Assembly (NCBI GenBank): GCA_015059405.1
Contig: SVAL01000006.1
Coordinates: 1-64,000 of the forward strand
Length of the DNA stretch: 64,000 nt
Source: Bacillota bacterium
GTDB taxonomy: Bacteria; Bacillota_I; Bacilli_A; RF39; UBA660
Direction of reading: 5' to 3'
A program made the position numbers and the translations under genes. The notes under the pieces are model-generated. The model saw only the letters and a program-made list of their open reading frames with translations, made no database searches and had not been told where the DNA came from. Each line of letters begins with the position of its first letter. The stretch's first letter is position 1. Positions 45,021 to 54,066 of this stretch are shown piece by piece.

Positions 45021-45555
45021 CTTTTTCACCTATCTTACTAATATAGTCTTTTTCTTCTAAAGGTGCGATTGCAAAAGCAATAGTATTTTCATTAATAGTA
45101 ACTTTATAATATACATCTCTTATGTATCTATCAACTAAAGAATTATAATTTGTTTCAAGTAATTTAGCTTTAACATAATAAATATAAATATTATTGTATG
45201 TTCTTACTTGATATACTTCTCTAACATTAATAATGAAATTAGATTCAAATGTATCTATTTTATCTAAAACATTTTCAGAATCTATTTTATTTTCCTTAAC
45301 ATAAATCTTATCAAGCATTAATAATAATTCTTCTTTTTCTTCATATTTTATACTTGTATTATACTTATTTAAAGCTGATGTTATTGTTAAATATCTATTA
45401 GAATCATCTAGTATTATAACACTATTATCAATATAGTTTTTATTATCAACTTTATTATTTTTTCTTTCTATATTTACAACAATAACAATAGTTACTATAA
45501 CTATTAAGCATAAAAGTATATAAATTGGTTTTGTTAAAGCTTCATCTTTTTTCAT
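45007..45555 (-). CDS. Bitopic T4SS accessory protein, VirB8-position candidate (first of two)
   Basis: A 182-aa protein with one membrane helix (about 10-28) and an outside alpha/beta domain. The C-terminal half has beta strands (NIYIYYVKAKLLE, DVYYKVTINENTIAFAIAPL) that could form a VirB8/TcpC-type sheet. It lies 11 nt after the wall hydrolase gene and overlaps the next gene, which has the same topology. Together they fill the slot of VirB8-like scaffolds in Gram-positive T4SS operons. Sequence alone does not settle the family. Confidence 0.55.
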   Translation of the reverse strand: MKKDEALTKPIYILLCLIVIVTIVIVVNIERKNNKVDNKNYIDNSVIILDDSNRYLTITSALNKYNTSIKYEEKEELLLMLDKIYVKENKIDSENVLDKIDTFESNFIINVREVYQVRTYNNIYIYYVKAKLLETNYNSLVDRYIRDVYYKVTINENTIAFAIAPLEEKDYISKIGEKDERK

Positions 45556-45566
45556 AAATTCCCTTT

Positions 45567-47768
45567 CTATACCCCAAAGATTTCTTGTCTTAACTTAACT
45601 TTTTCTTGTAATTGCCAAGCAGTATAATCATTTTGTTCACATGTTGTTGTTTTAGAAGCTGATGGACAATTATCATAATTTTTACATGTTGATATACTTG
45701 CACAATATCCAGAACCATAAATAATATCTAGATATACACATCCACCTAATCCCCAACTTCCAGGATTATATCTATAGTTACCAATCCAAGAATAAACTGA
45801 TTGCATACCTGTTAATGTCCCAGGAAGTCCATGACCTGCGGGATCACAACCAGCGCTTGAACGTTCATTATAACGTGATGTAATTGATGATGCATAAGAA
45901 CCTCCATCTAAATAACTATTTATTGTTTTAGCATATGATTTTATACCTGCTTCCATACTCGTTAACTGAGGACCATCACTACATCCTTTACCATTTGGAA
46001 TACCTATTCCCCAAAAGTTATATAAACCAGCACATTTATTCCAATTTTGTTCAGTTCCTGCTGTTACTACAACAAGTTCTGGATTAACATTATTTTCAAT
46101 TGATATATCATAAACTAGTCCTGCTTGAGAACTAAAATTATTACAGAAACCACTTTTTCCTGTTTTAGCACAATATAGTTCCATACTTGCAATAAATTCA
46201 CCTCTACTAAGAGTTGGTGTTGTTAATGAAAATTCATTACCACCAGCACGAGGATTAGACTTATCTATTTTGCTTTCAGGATTAATTGCGCTTTTCTTTG
46301 GATCACTATAATCCCCTCCTGTATGCATTTCAATACGTACCATTTTCATTGAGTTTTCAGGATTTGTTCCCATCTTACCTATTACTTGACCTTGGTAAAC
46401 ATTATCACCTTTTTTTACAGTAGTTGAATTTGGTTCTAGAAAAGCATATACAACAATAATACCATCTGAGTAATTTTCTACTACTACATAACTTCCTCTA
46501 CCAGTATCTTCTAAATTTGAATCTTTACCTAAATCTCTAACCTCTATTACTTTTCCACCTTTAGTAGAAATAATATTTACATCTTCTTCATTACTAGTAA
46601 TATCTAAAAACGGATGATCACTAGAGAATTTAGTTACTACATTTGAATCTGCTGGTTCTCTATTGGCAAGTAATACTCCATTACTTTCAATTGTTTCACT
46701 ACTACCAATTGGCCACCAAAATTCACTACCATTTAATCTAGCTGTTGCTTTGTTATTTGTGTCATATTTCTTCAATGTTTCAGCATATGAATAAATATGA
46801 TTTAACATTTGAGCAGCTTTTTTCTCATAATCTTCACCAGATAACCCCTTAAAATATTCTGGATAATATTCTTTTAAGAACCCTTCATCAATTAAATTCC
46901 AGTAAAAGACACTACCACTATTTTCATCATCTATTTTTCCTTGTTCTATAGACAAATCATAAGTAGTCTCATCACTTCCATTACAATTATAATTTTTTTC
47001 TCTTGAAATTTCAGTTGTCCAAAAATTTAAAATATTAACTGAGTCATCATTACTAGCAATTTTTCTTTTACTACTACTATCATGACTACATTTTGTATTA
47101 GTTTGAATTTGATATTTTGCTAAGGTTTCAACCATAACACTCATTTTACTTCTATTTTCATATTCTTCAATAATATCAAATATACCACTTGTTGTATCAT
47201 CTTTATAGTAAGTTTCATCCTTATAAGATGTTAAAATTGAAACTATTAAGTGCTTATTTATTTTTACTCCATACTTTGCTTGATACTTAAGAGTAATACT
47301 ATCTATTTCAGAATACATTTGTTTATACTTTTCTGAATAATTTTGATTTTGATAGTTTAAAGTATCTGCATTTTTTAGTAAGAAAATAGATGCTATTATT
47401 AAAATTAGGAAAAAGAATGCTCCTCCACCTATAGCAAGCATTATCCATTTATTTTTACCAAAAAATTTAACTGTATTATAGATACCAGCAACTGTTTTGT
47501 CAGAACTCGCATCTCCAATACTTGAAAAATCTAATTCATCATCTTCTTCACTTATTTCTGGTTTAGTTAAACTACTACTTTTTTTATCAACTTCATTTAC
47601 TTTATTATTAATTGGTTGATTGTTTTTACCTTTATTTATTATTGCTTTTCCTACTTTAGGATTAGGATTTCTATGAACATTTTTAGTTAAGGCTTTTCTT
47701 TGTCTTACCGATTCACCTATTGATTCTAATGAACTTTGTTCTTCTTCATTTTCGTATTCATCGTTCAT
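45567..47768 (-). CDS. T4SS cell-wall hydrolase with degenerate M23 and lysozyme-like domains
   Basis: A 733-aa protein. Residues 1-105 are charged and cytoplasmic, followed by a membrane helix at about 107-132, an outside helical region (to about 340), an M23-like beta domain (about 355-500) and a C-terminal glucosaminidase/lysozyme-type domain (about 525-700; TAGTEQNWNKCAGLYNFWGIG). The M23 part keeps HPFLD, but the usual YAHL and HxHFE positions read YAFLE and VRIEM, so zinc ligands are lost and it is probably structural. The lysozyme-like part likely opens peptidoglycan, as VirB1/TcpG do. GGAGGTGAAACT before ATG at 47768 decides the start. Many Cys lie in the last 80 residues. Confidence 0.85.
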   Translation of the reverse strand: MNDEYENEEEQSSLESIGESVRQRKALTKNVHRNPNPKVGKAIINKGKNNQPINNKVNEVDKKSSSLTKPEISEEDDELDFSSIGDASSDKTVAGIYNTVKFFGKNKWIMLAIGGGAFFFLILIIASIFLLKNADTLNYQNQNYSEKYKQMYSEIDSITLKYQAKYGVKINKHLIVSILTSYKDETYYKDDTTSGIFDIIEEYENRSKMSVMVETLAKYQIQTNTKCSHDSSSKRKIASNDDSVNILNFWTTEISREKNYNCNGSDETTYDLSIEQGKIDDENSGSVFYWNLIDEGFLKEYYPEYFKGLSGEDYEKKAAQMLNHIYSYAETLKKYDTNNKATARLNGSEFWWPIGSSETIESNGVLLANREPADSNVVTKFSSDHPFLDITSNEEDVNIISTKGGKVIEVRDLGKDSNLEDTGRGSYVVVENYSDGIIVVYAFLEPNSTTVKKGDNVYQGQVIGKMGTNPENSMKMVRIEMHTGGDYSDPKKSAINPESKIDKSNPRAGGNEFSLTTPTLSRGEFIASMELYCAKTGKSGFCNNFSSQAGLVYDISIENNVNPELVVVTAGTEQNWNKCAGLYNFWGIGIPNGKGCSDGPQLTSMEAGIKSYAKTINSYLDGGSYASSITSRYNERSSAGCDPAGHGLPGTLTGMQSVYSWIGNYRYNPGSWGLGGCVYLDIIYGSGYCASISTCKNYDNCPSASKTTTCEQNDYTAWQLQEKVKLRQEIFGV

Positions 47769-47805
47769 AGTTTCACCTCCACTACACATATACATAAATT
47801 ATACC

Positions 47806-47842
47806 ATTAAAAAAGTGATTTTAAAATCATAAAATCACTTTT
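47806..47842 (-). terminator. Terminator after virB4
   Basis: Minus strand: AAAAGTGATTTTA / TAAAATCACTTTT 13-bp stem with a 6-nt loop and a short T run. An extended -10 (TGGTATAAT) for the hydrolase gene follows directly. Confidence 0.75.
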
Positions 47843-47852
47843 ATATATACTT

Positions 47853-49649
47853 TTATAGTCCTCCACCACTACCGAAAGACGCTAGTTCTTCTGGAGTTAA
47901 GATTACATTAATTCTCATACGTCTGTTACCACAAACGAATAAGGCTTCACCTTGACTATATCCTTTAATACTTTCTTTTTCATTATCATTTAAGTCAATT
48001 AACTTAGATAAGTCTTCTGCAGCTTGTTTCTTTAATCCCATTACTAAATAGTAAGAAGCATTATCGAAAATTGCTTTACCTTGCATGATTACGTGAGGTG
48101 CAGCAAAGTCACTTGGTTGTTGTGTAATGATAATAGTACCAGTGTTATACTTACGAGCACGACGTTGTACTTGTGCTAAGAAGTCAGCACCTAATGTATT
48201 AGCGTCTCCTAATAATACGTGCGCTTCATCGATCATAAATACTGTATCTACTTCTCTATTTAAACATAGACCCCATGCATACTTTAAGATATTGAAGAAT
48301 AAGGCATTCTTAATATTTTGTTCTGCATTCATTAATTCTTTAATATTAAATGTAATAAAATCACTATTATGTGTAATTGTTGTTTTACCATCGAAATAGA
48401 ATCTTAAATCATTTGTTAAAGGTCTAATCTTTAATTCTAGTTTTTCCATAGTATCTCTTTCATGAGTATGTTCAGGCATTGCTAAAATTTTACTTTTAAT
48501 AGTTGCATAAACATCAGAGAATGTTGGATAATCACTAGCTGTAAAATTATAGAAATCTTTATCAAAATCAATTCCAAAACGTTTATATGTATCTTGTACA
48601 ATTTCACTAAATACTGTTAAAGTATCTTCTTCCATAGACGGATCATAATACTTCATAAATGCTTTTAAGAATTGTAGTGTACGAGTAAGTACTGTATATC
48701 CCAATCCTTGTTTAATTTCATCTTCATCAGCATCGATAACGATTTGTAGAGGGTTAATCATACCAAATTCTCCACCCTTACCTAAATCAAGTGTATCTCC
48801 ACCAAATGTCTTAGTCATTTCTTCAAGTTCGTTTTCTGGGTCGATTGCTACAATTTGACATCCATTACGAATATGATTTCTAAGAAGTAGTTTTGCAGCT
48901 GTTGATTTACCTGAACCTGAAGTACCAAGTAAAATTAAGTTAGCATTATTTCTATTATTTTCTTTTTTAATTTTATATAAGAATTGGTTAAATAATATAA
49001 CCCCACCAGAGAAGTCTACCCCTAATAAAGTAGATAATCCTGGGTCTTTAATACTATCAAAGATAAATGGATACATTGCTGCTATAGTTACAGATGGTAT
49101 TGGAGTTCCAACACGATCTTCTATGTCTTGTTTTGGGAAAATTGGTAGCATTGATTTTAATACCTTTTCTTGTTCAAAACGTAGAGAAACAGCTTTTAAT
49201 TCCATTGCTTCTAAGTAATTCTTAACATTAACTTTCTTAAGTTCTAGATCTTCTTTTGTATCTGCTGTAATCATAATGTGCATTTGAAAGTCAAAGATTC
49301 TAGCTTGACTTCCTGCTAACATTGATACAAAGTATTCTAATGATTCATAGTCAAGTCTAATTCTTTCTTGAACAGTACGATCACGTTCTTCTTGATATCT
49401 AGTTTTTAAATCAGCAATTTGCTTATTTAACATTTTTGAAATTGTTGAAAATGGTACTGGTATATGTTTTATAACAATTTTGATACCAGACATTGTTGTT
49501 AGTGTTGAAAGGTAACCTGGTGCAATAAATTTAGGATATGAAATAACTGTCATAACAGTAGCATATTTATCGCTAATAAAGAAATCACTTGGTTTAAATT
49601 CCAATCCTTTTGGAGCTATTTGTGATTTAAAATTCATTGTCCCACTCAT
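47853..49649 (-). CDS. virB4: VirB4-family T4SS ATPase
   Basis: A 598-aa energising ATPase of the T4SS. An N-terminal partial VirB4 domain (1-200) precedes the RecA-like motor with Walker A GTSGSGKST at 242-250, AIDPENE at 268-274, Walker B FMIDEAH at 471-477 and the TQQPSDF motif after it. VirB4 is the universal ATPase of these machines. The start overlaps the stop of the preceding 187-aa gene as ATGA. The first part of the usual VirB4 N-domain is supplied by that separate gene, so VirB4 is effectively split. A terminator follows. Confidence 0.93.
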   Translation of the reverse strand: MSGTMNFKSQIAPKGLEFKPSDFFISDKYATVMTVISYPKFIAPGYLSTLTTMSGIKIVIKHIPVPFSTISKMLNKQIADLKTRYQEERDRTVQERIRLDYESLEYFVSMLAGSQARIFDFQMHIMITADTKEDLELKKVNVKNYLEAMELKAVSLRFEQEKVLKSMLPIFPKQDIEDRVGTPIPSVTIAAMYPFIFDSIKDPGLSTLLGVDFSGGVILFNQFLYKIKKENNRNNANLILLGTSGSGKSTAAKLLLRNHIRNGCQIVAIDPENELEEMTKTFGGDTLDLGKGGEFGMINPLQIVIDADEDEIKQGLGYTVLTRTLQFLKAFMKYYDPSMEEDTLTVFSEIVQDTYKRFGIDFDKDFYNFTASDYPTFSDVYATIKSKILAMPEHTHERDTMEKLELKIRPLTNDLRFYFDGKTTITHNSDFITFNIKELMNAEQNIKNALFFNILKYAWGLCLNREVDTVFMIDEAHVLLGDANTLGADFLAQVQRRARKYNTGTIIITQQPSDFAAPHVIMQGKAIFDNASYYLVMGLKKQAAEDLSKLIDLNDNEKESIKGYSQGEALFVCGNRRMRINVILTPEELASFGSGGGL

Positions 49650-50209
49650 AGTGCCACCACCGTTCCGAATTCTGTTGTACTTCCACCATTTAAGAAGTTA
49701 TCAAGAATAATTCTTAAGTCTTCATTACTAGTTTGACTTGCAGTTAAACCACAAGATGATAATGAGTTAATTAAGTTTCTAATTCTTTTTTGAATTCTAT
49801 CTAAATCATTATCTTTAAATAAAATATAGTATTCTGTATCAACTACATTATTATTCATAAAACTATTACCTTTTTGAATATCTTCAGTAATTAATTTTCT
49901 TACTGCAGTTGATTGTGTTTGGTTATACAAAAGTTGAAGTTGAGACATATAAACAGAAATATCTACAGGTCTATCTGCAACCACTAACCAAAATTCGAAA
50001 TCTATTTGATTGTAAAAATTCTTTAAGTTATTTATAATCCCCATTTGTGAATCAGCATCCAAAATGAAGATGTTTCTTGGAGTAATTTTAACTCCTGTTA
50101 CTTTTTGATTATTATTAAGGATAATCATACCATTATTGATTCCTTGTACTGGAACCCAATCTTCACAACTTTTATTACTGTTGTTTGTTGTTTTCTTCGA
50201 CATATTCAT
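49646..50209 (-). CDS. VirB4 N-terminal-like (TraC-like) protein
   Basis: A 187-aa soluble protein. Its strands and helices (GINNGMIILNNNQKVTGVKI, FEFWLVVADRPVDISVYMSQL, TEYYILFKDNDLDRIQKRI) match the pattern of the VirB4/TrbE N-terminal domain that sits ahead of the motor. There is no P-loop. It ends in ATGA overlap with virB4 and begins within the end of the PrgI-like gene (35-nt overlap), so the three are translationally coupled. In several Gram-positive T4SS a small TraC-like protein occupies this place. The stop used is TGA. Confidence 0.75.
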   Translation of the reverse strand: MNMSKKTTNNSNKSCEDWVPVQGINNGMIILNNNQKVTGVKITPRNIFILDADSQMGIINNLKNFYNQIDFEFWLVVADRPVDISVYMSQLQLLYNQTQSTAVRKLITEDIQKGNSFMNNNVVDTEYYILFKDNDLDRIQKRIRNLINSLSSCGLTASQTSNEDLRIILDNFLNGGSTTEFGTVVAL

Positions 50210-50510
50210 TACACCAACCTTTCCATCTGAATGTCTTTTGATTTACAAAATAAAATCTATAACAATTTTGTAGGAATACTAACACATTATGATAATGCGG
50301 AACAGGGATAACTAAGAATCCAGTAATTAAAACTGGTAACATAGTTAATACCGCAACTGCTATTTGTGTCATATATGATTGAAATATAAGCAATAATAAT
50401 AATGTTGTTCCAGCACCTATTCCAAATAGCGCGAAATCAAAAGGCCTAAATAATCCCATAATTAATTTACCTTTATTGGCATTGGCAGGGATTAAATAAT
50501 TATTTTCCAC
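50175..50510 (-). CDS. PrgI/VirB3-like T4SS membrane protein
   Basis: A 111-aa protein with two adjacent membrane helices (about 26-46 and 50-70) and a C-terminal soluble segment ending FRWKGWCNEY, close to the Y-x-W-(K/R)-G ending of PrgI-family proteins. PrgI is the Gram-positive counterpart of VirB3 and docks VirB4 at the membrane. It starts at GTG (50510) with AAGGGTG upstream. It sits between the VirB6-like and VirB4 genes, the usual PrgI position. Confidence 0.8.
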   Translation of the reverse strand: MENNYLIPANANKGKLIMGLFRPFDFALFGIGAGTTLLLLLIFQSYMTQIAVAVLTMLPVLITGFLVIPVPHYHNVLVFLQNCYRFYFVNQKTFRWKGWCNEYVEENNKQQ

Positions 50511-50540
50511 TATATATCACCCTTTCTTTTTATTCTTTCA

Positions 50541-52307
50541 TTATGATTTATTAGGATCGAATCCACCATTACTTGCTGTTTTTCTAGTTCTATCATCTCT
50601 TCTTTGAGCTATAGTTCTACCACCTGCGGCAGCTGAAACACTGTCACTAACATATGTAGAAGCTGATGAAACAGTAGATGATACTTTTTTAGTAGCACGG
50701 TGAACACTTCCATTTTGGTATCTTTGGTAAGCGCTTTCGTCTTGACCATAAGCTTTTTCGTATGCGTCTTTTCCTTTGTTGTAATTTCTTTCTTTGTTAC
50801 CACTAATAGTAACTTTATCTTGCCAATCAGCATATGCAGCTTGACGTCTTGCATCGTAATCTGCTTGACCTTCCCCAGCAGCAGGACCACGAGAAATAAG
50901 ATCTCTGTAATTCCATTCTGCTTCTGTTGCATCTGCTTGAGCAGCTAACCAACTTGCTTGAGCAGCATCGATATTTGCTTTTGTTAAGTTTAGACGAGCA
51001 GCTTGTTGCTTCATTTGAGCCTTAGAAGCTTTAGATTGAAGCCCAGCAAGAATTCCGCTCTTAGCGTTCTTATCACCAAGTCTAGCTTGAATAGCTGCAT
51101 CTCCACCTGTTTGCCAAGCATTTGAACCTTTTCCACTTGCAGCACCTTGATATCCAGCAGACATACCAGCAACACCACCAGTGATTGCTCCACGAAGTCC
51201 GCGTCCAGAAATAGCACCAGATACAGCACCAGCACCAAATCCAGCAAGACCTCCTGCAAGATTTCCAAGGAAACTTCCATCTTTATTATCCTTAAGTCCA
51301 AGAATAGTTCTGATGAACTTAGGAGCTTGTTTAGCAAACATTAATAAACCTATAATTAAAAATACTCTTAAATACATTAATCTTACTGGTGATACGTTTG
51401 CTGCACCAGCTTGACCATAATTTACGAATAAATTATTGTTTTGTAATTCTGATATAAAGAATAATACTAAATATATTAAACCTAACTTTATAAATATATC
51501 TATAAATGTCTTTCCTAATTCTTTCATCCAACTTTGGAAAGCACCATCTTTTTGACTTTTTGGATCAATATAACTCATGATTGGAATTGGAGCTATCATT
51601 TCTAATACTAACATTTTAAATAAACGAATAGCTAAATCAATAGTAATCCCAATCAATAATACTAATACTACAATACCAACAACTGTTGATAATAAGAATC
51701 TATATTCATAACTATATCCACCTGTTGTACCAAGTATTGGTATTGTTTGACCTTCTCCAGCATTGACATTTTGAACAAAATCAGCTAAAGAAGTAATTTC
51801 CGTTGAACCATCAATTGCAGCATAATTATTATTTTCATCGTAATAAGGATGAAAGAATGCCTGCATTAATGATACAGCCATATCATTAGATGTTGTTGTT
51901 ACAGTTGAACTAATTGTTGATGCTGGTTGATTAAGCAACATCTTTGGAATCATTGGCAAAAATGCTGTTTGTGCTCTATATAAAAGCGAGAACACTGTTG
52001 GTAATATGATTAAAAAACCAAGCATTGTTAAAGTTCTAGTAATTAATTTAGATGCTCCCTTATCTTTATCAGTCATCGAGTCTGGATTAACCATGTATTG
52101 AATTAATGATGCTGATATTTTAAAAAGCATAAATATACCTAATATTATATAAATTTTATCTCTAACATCTTCTACTAAATCGACATTAGTACGTAATTCT
52201 GCAATATCAAATATCCCCTGCGTTACCCATTCAATAGATGAATAGATAAAGTAGTCTATCGAACAAAACAAATCACGAATAAAATCGTTAAAAAAGTTTC
52301 TAGTCAC
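50541..52307 (-). CDS. VirB6/TrbL-like polytopic channel protein
   Basis: A 588-aa protein. Six or more membrane helices lie within the first 350 residues, with an outside loop near 140-185 and the pattern MLVLEMIAPIPIMSYIDP that is common in TrbL/VirB6-like proteins. After a Gly/Ala-rich stretch (350-400) comes a 200-residue cytoplasmic, Ala/Gln-rich helical tail. It starts at GTG (52307) with GGAAGTG upstream. It forms the inner channel platform together with the PrgI-like and VirB4 proteins. The tail is less AT-rich and contains long alternative open frames, which I treat as by-products. Confidence 0.85.
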   Translation of the reverse strand: MTRNFFNDFIRDLFCSIDYFIYSSIEWVTQGIFDIAELRTNVDLVEDVRDKIYIILGIFMLFKISASLIQYMVNPDSMTDKDKGASKLITRTLTMLGFLIILPTVFSLLYRAQTAFLPMIPKMLLNQPASTISSTVTTTSNDMAVSLMQAFFHPYYDENNNYAAIDGSTEITSLADFVQNVNAGEGQTIPILGTTGGYSYEYRFLLSTVVGIVVLVLLIGITIDLAIRLFKMLVLEMIAPIPIMSYIDPKSQKDGAFQSWMKELGKTFIDIFIKLGLIYLVLFFISELQNNNLFVNYGQAGAANVSPVRLMYLRVFLIIGLLMFAKQAPKFIRTILGLKDNKDGSFLGNLAGGLAGFGAGAVSGAISGRGLRGAITGGVAGMSAGYQGAASGKGSNAWQTGGDAAIQARLGDKNAKSGILAGLQSKASKAQMKQQAARLNLTKANIDAAQASWLAAQADATEAEWNYRDLISRGPAAGEGQADYDARRQAAYADWQDKVTISGNKERNYNKGKDAYEKAYGQDESAYQRYQNGSVHRATKKVSSTVSSASTYVSDSVSAAAGGRTIAQRRDDRTRKTASNGGFDPNKS

Positions 52308-52344
52308 GATTATTCACTTCCTTATTTTTTAAACCAATATTTTA

Positions 52345-52782
52345 TTAATTTCCTGGTGTTTCCCCCTCAGGGTTTTCTCCTGGATCTGGAGTTGGAGTCG
52401 AATTACCAGATGCAATACCACAAGTTGGATCATCTACTAAATTTAAACTATCTTTCACTGGTTCTAATCCTAAAACAAATCTAACTAATAGTGGCACAAA
52501 GAAAAATGCTGCTGCCGCTATAAATCTCTTTACAATTCTTCCACCAGCTTTTTTAGATATGCTCTCATCTTGTGATGTTACTATTGACATTAAATCCCCT
52601 GAACATAAAACAATTAATAGAATTGGAACTATTATTGTTACATATCCTAAAAATTCTCTAATCAAATCGTATGCTTCTGGTGTAAATATAGCATTACAAT
52701 TCGCTGCAAATACGATATTAACACTTAAAAACATACTAATTACTAAACTTAAAACTATCTTTTTTATACTATTTTTTACCAT
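52345..52782 (-). CDS. VirB2-like two-helix subunit with signal peptide
   Basis: A 145-aa protein. Signal peptide with cleavage likely after VFA (about 26), then two membrane helices (about 40-62 and 85-107) joined by a short charged loop, and a Pro/Gly-rich tail ending GETPGN. The core aligns with the 99-aa protein at 54067-54366 (DL...V-SSD...I-K-A...IKR-IAA-A-FF-V-LV). The topology fits VirB2/TrbC-type pilus subunits. ATG at 52782 has GGAGGAAAAT just upstream, ruling out a TTG four codons earlier. It has its own promoter and follows the terminator at 52821-52860. Confidence 0.7.
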   Translation of the reverse strand: MVKNSIKKIVLSLVISMFLSVNIVFAANCNAIFTPEAYDLIREFLGYVTIIVPILLIVLCSGDLMSIVTSQDESISKKAGGRIVKRFIAAAAFFFVPLLVRFVLGLEPVKDSLNLVDDPTCGIASGNSTPTPDPGENPEGETPGN

Positions 52783-52814
52783 ATTTTCCTCCAAAAAGAC
52801 AATATATCACGATA

Positions 52815-52843
52815 ATTATATCAAAAAAAAAATAATAGTAAAA
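52815..52843 (-). promoter_or_regulatory. Promoter of the 145-aa VirB2-like gene
   Basis: Minus strand: extended -10 TGATATAAT (TATAAT at 52815-52820) with a weak -35 TTTTAC (52838-52843) that lies within the upstream terminator. Confidence 0.6.
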
Positions 52844-52860
52844 GATATTTTACCATTATT
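52821..52860 (-). terminator. Intrinsic terminator after the 373-aa pilin-like gene
   Basis: Minus strand: AATAATGGTAAAA / TTTTACTATTATT 13-bp stem with one G-U pair, TATC loop, then ten T. Confidence 0.85.
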
Positions 52861-52872
52861 TTTATTTTTTCT

Positions 52873-53994
52873 TTATTTTATGATATAAGGATCAGTAATT
52901 GTTCCGCTTCCTTTATCGTATTTTACTCTACTTGATAAGTAGAAAACATATTTATAAGTACCAGATCTATTAACATTTTCTGACATTAGAATTCCATTTG
53001 CGATATATGCAGTATATGTATTTTCAGTTGTTGGAGTCATTGTCCAAACAGATCCATCAACCATTAGATAGTTATAATTTCCACATGAACCATCAGTTGT
53101 TTTAATACATTTATCTGATAAGCTTGCATTTAAAAAATCAAATACAGGAATTAAACTATAAATTTGTCCAGACATAACTTTACTACATTCAGCGCTACCA
53201 TCTTTTGATGTATCATCAGCACTTCTAGGTCCTATACAAACATCTTTCTTTACTACTTTTTGTTTAATGATACTATCAGCAGGTAATTGTTGATACAATA
53301 ATTCAAGATCATCTTTTGCTCTACTAAAACTATAGTCACTAATACCTACAGCAGTTTGTGTATCTTCATTATATCTATTGTCATAAATGCCTCTACTTCT
53401 TGTATTAGCAGTAACAATAGTTAAATCATTATTTCCATCGATTTTAACAATTCTATATAAATCATCACCTATTTTAACATAATTGTTTACTACTTCACCA
53501 CGATAAATATAACCTTCCATCAAATCATTTTCAATTTGTGAATCAGTTTCTGCCATCTTATATAATCCACTACCACTTGTTACTACATTTTCTAATAATT
53601 TATCAGCAAAGAATTGTGTTTTGTAGTTTTTTCCACAGTCTAGTGATGAAACATAATCATATCCAGTTGCAGTTTTACCAACTATAACTTTTCCACTACA
53701 AGTAACTCCTTCATCAGTGTATTCAGATAAATCTTTTATATAACCACCAGAAACTAATGCAGATGCTTCAATTTGAACTTCGTCACCAATGGCTTTAGGT
53801 AGTTTATCACTATTATCATTACAATAACTTTCTGCAGCTTTAGCTAACTTATTTTCAATTTTTTCATAAGAAATACTTCCACCTGTAGTTAATGCAACTA
53901 CTATTACAGCAATAATTATTATTAAGATTACACCTATTATTAGACCCATCATAGTAATTATTTTTTTATCTACTTTTTTTATACTTTCTAACAT
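52873..53994 (-). CDS. Pilin-like protein fused to a C-terminal surface domain
   Basis: A 373-aa protein. A basic start and one membrane helix (about 15-36) lead into a pilin-like head (about 40-125): helix YEKIENKLAKAAESYC, SGGYIKDL, then TCSGKVIV and LDCGKNYKT. The same layout occurs in the head of the giant pseudopilin. There is no G-xxxxE prepilin site, so it is likely a permanently anchored relative. The C-terminal domain (about 155-373) ends FYLSSRVKYDKGSGTITDPY, a pattern I associate with DUF6273-like domains of gut Bacilli surface proteins. It lies between the two VirB2-like genes and has its own promoter and terminator. Confidence 0.65.
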   Translation of the reverse strand: MLESIKKVDKKIITMMGLIIGVILIIIIAVIVVALTTGGSISYEKIENKLAKAAESYCNDNSDKLPKAIGDEVQIEASALVSGGYIKDLSEYTDEGVTCSGKVIVGKTATGYDYVSSLDCGKNYKTQFFADKLLENVVTSGSGLYKMAETDSQIENDLMEGYIYRGEVVNNYVKIGDDLYRIVKIDGNNDLTIVTANTRSRGIYDNRYNEDTQTAVGISDYSFSRAKDDLELLYQQLPADSIIKQKVVKKDVCIGPRSADDTSKDGSAECSKVMSGQIYSLIPVFDFLNASLSDKCIKTTDGSCGNYNYLMVDGSVWTMTPTTENTYTAYIANGILMSENVNRSGTYKYVFYLSSRVKYDKGSGTITDPYIIK

Positions 53995-54011
53995 TTTAAC
54001 ACCTCATAATA

Positions 54012-54040
54012 ATTATAATATATGCAAATAAAAATAACAA
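54012..54040 (-). promoter_or_regulatory. Promoter of the 373-aa pilin-like gene
   Basis: Minus strand: TTGTTA (54035-54040), 17-nt spacer, TATAAT (54012-54017). It starts directly after the upstream terminator. Confidence 0.8.
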
Positions 54041-54066
54041 TAAAAAAAAGAATGTTTCCATTCTTT
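54041..54066 (-). terminator. Intrinsic terminator after the 99-aa VirB2-like gene
   Basis: Minus strand: AAAGAATG / CATTCTTT stem with a GAAA tetraloop followed by TTTTT; it touches the stop codon. Confidence 0.88.

Noticed and set aside
50609..51414. Alternative frames of 65-108 codons on both strands within the VirB6-like gene tail
   Set aside because: They arise from the Ala/Gln/Lys-rich tail; low-complexity translations, no ribosome sites, and fully inside a better supported gene.
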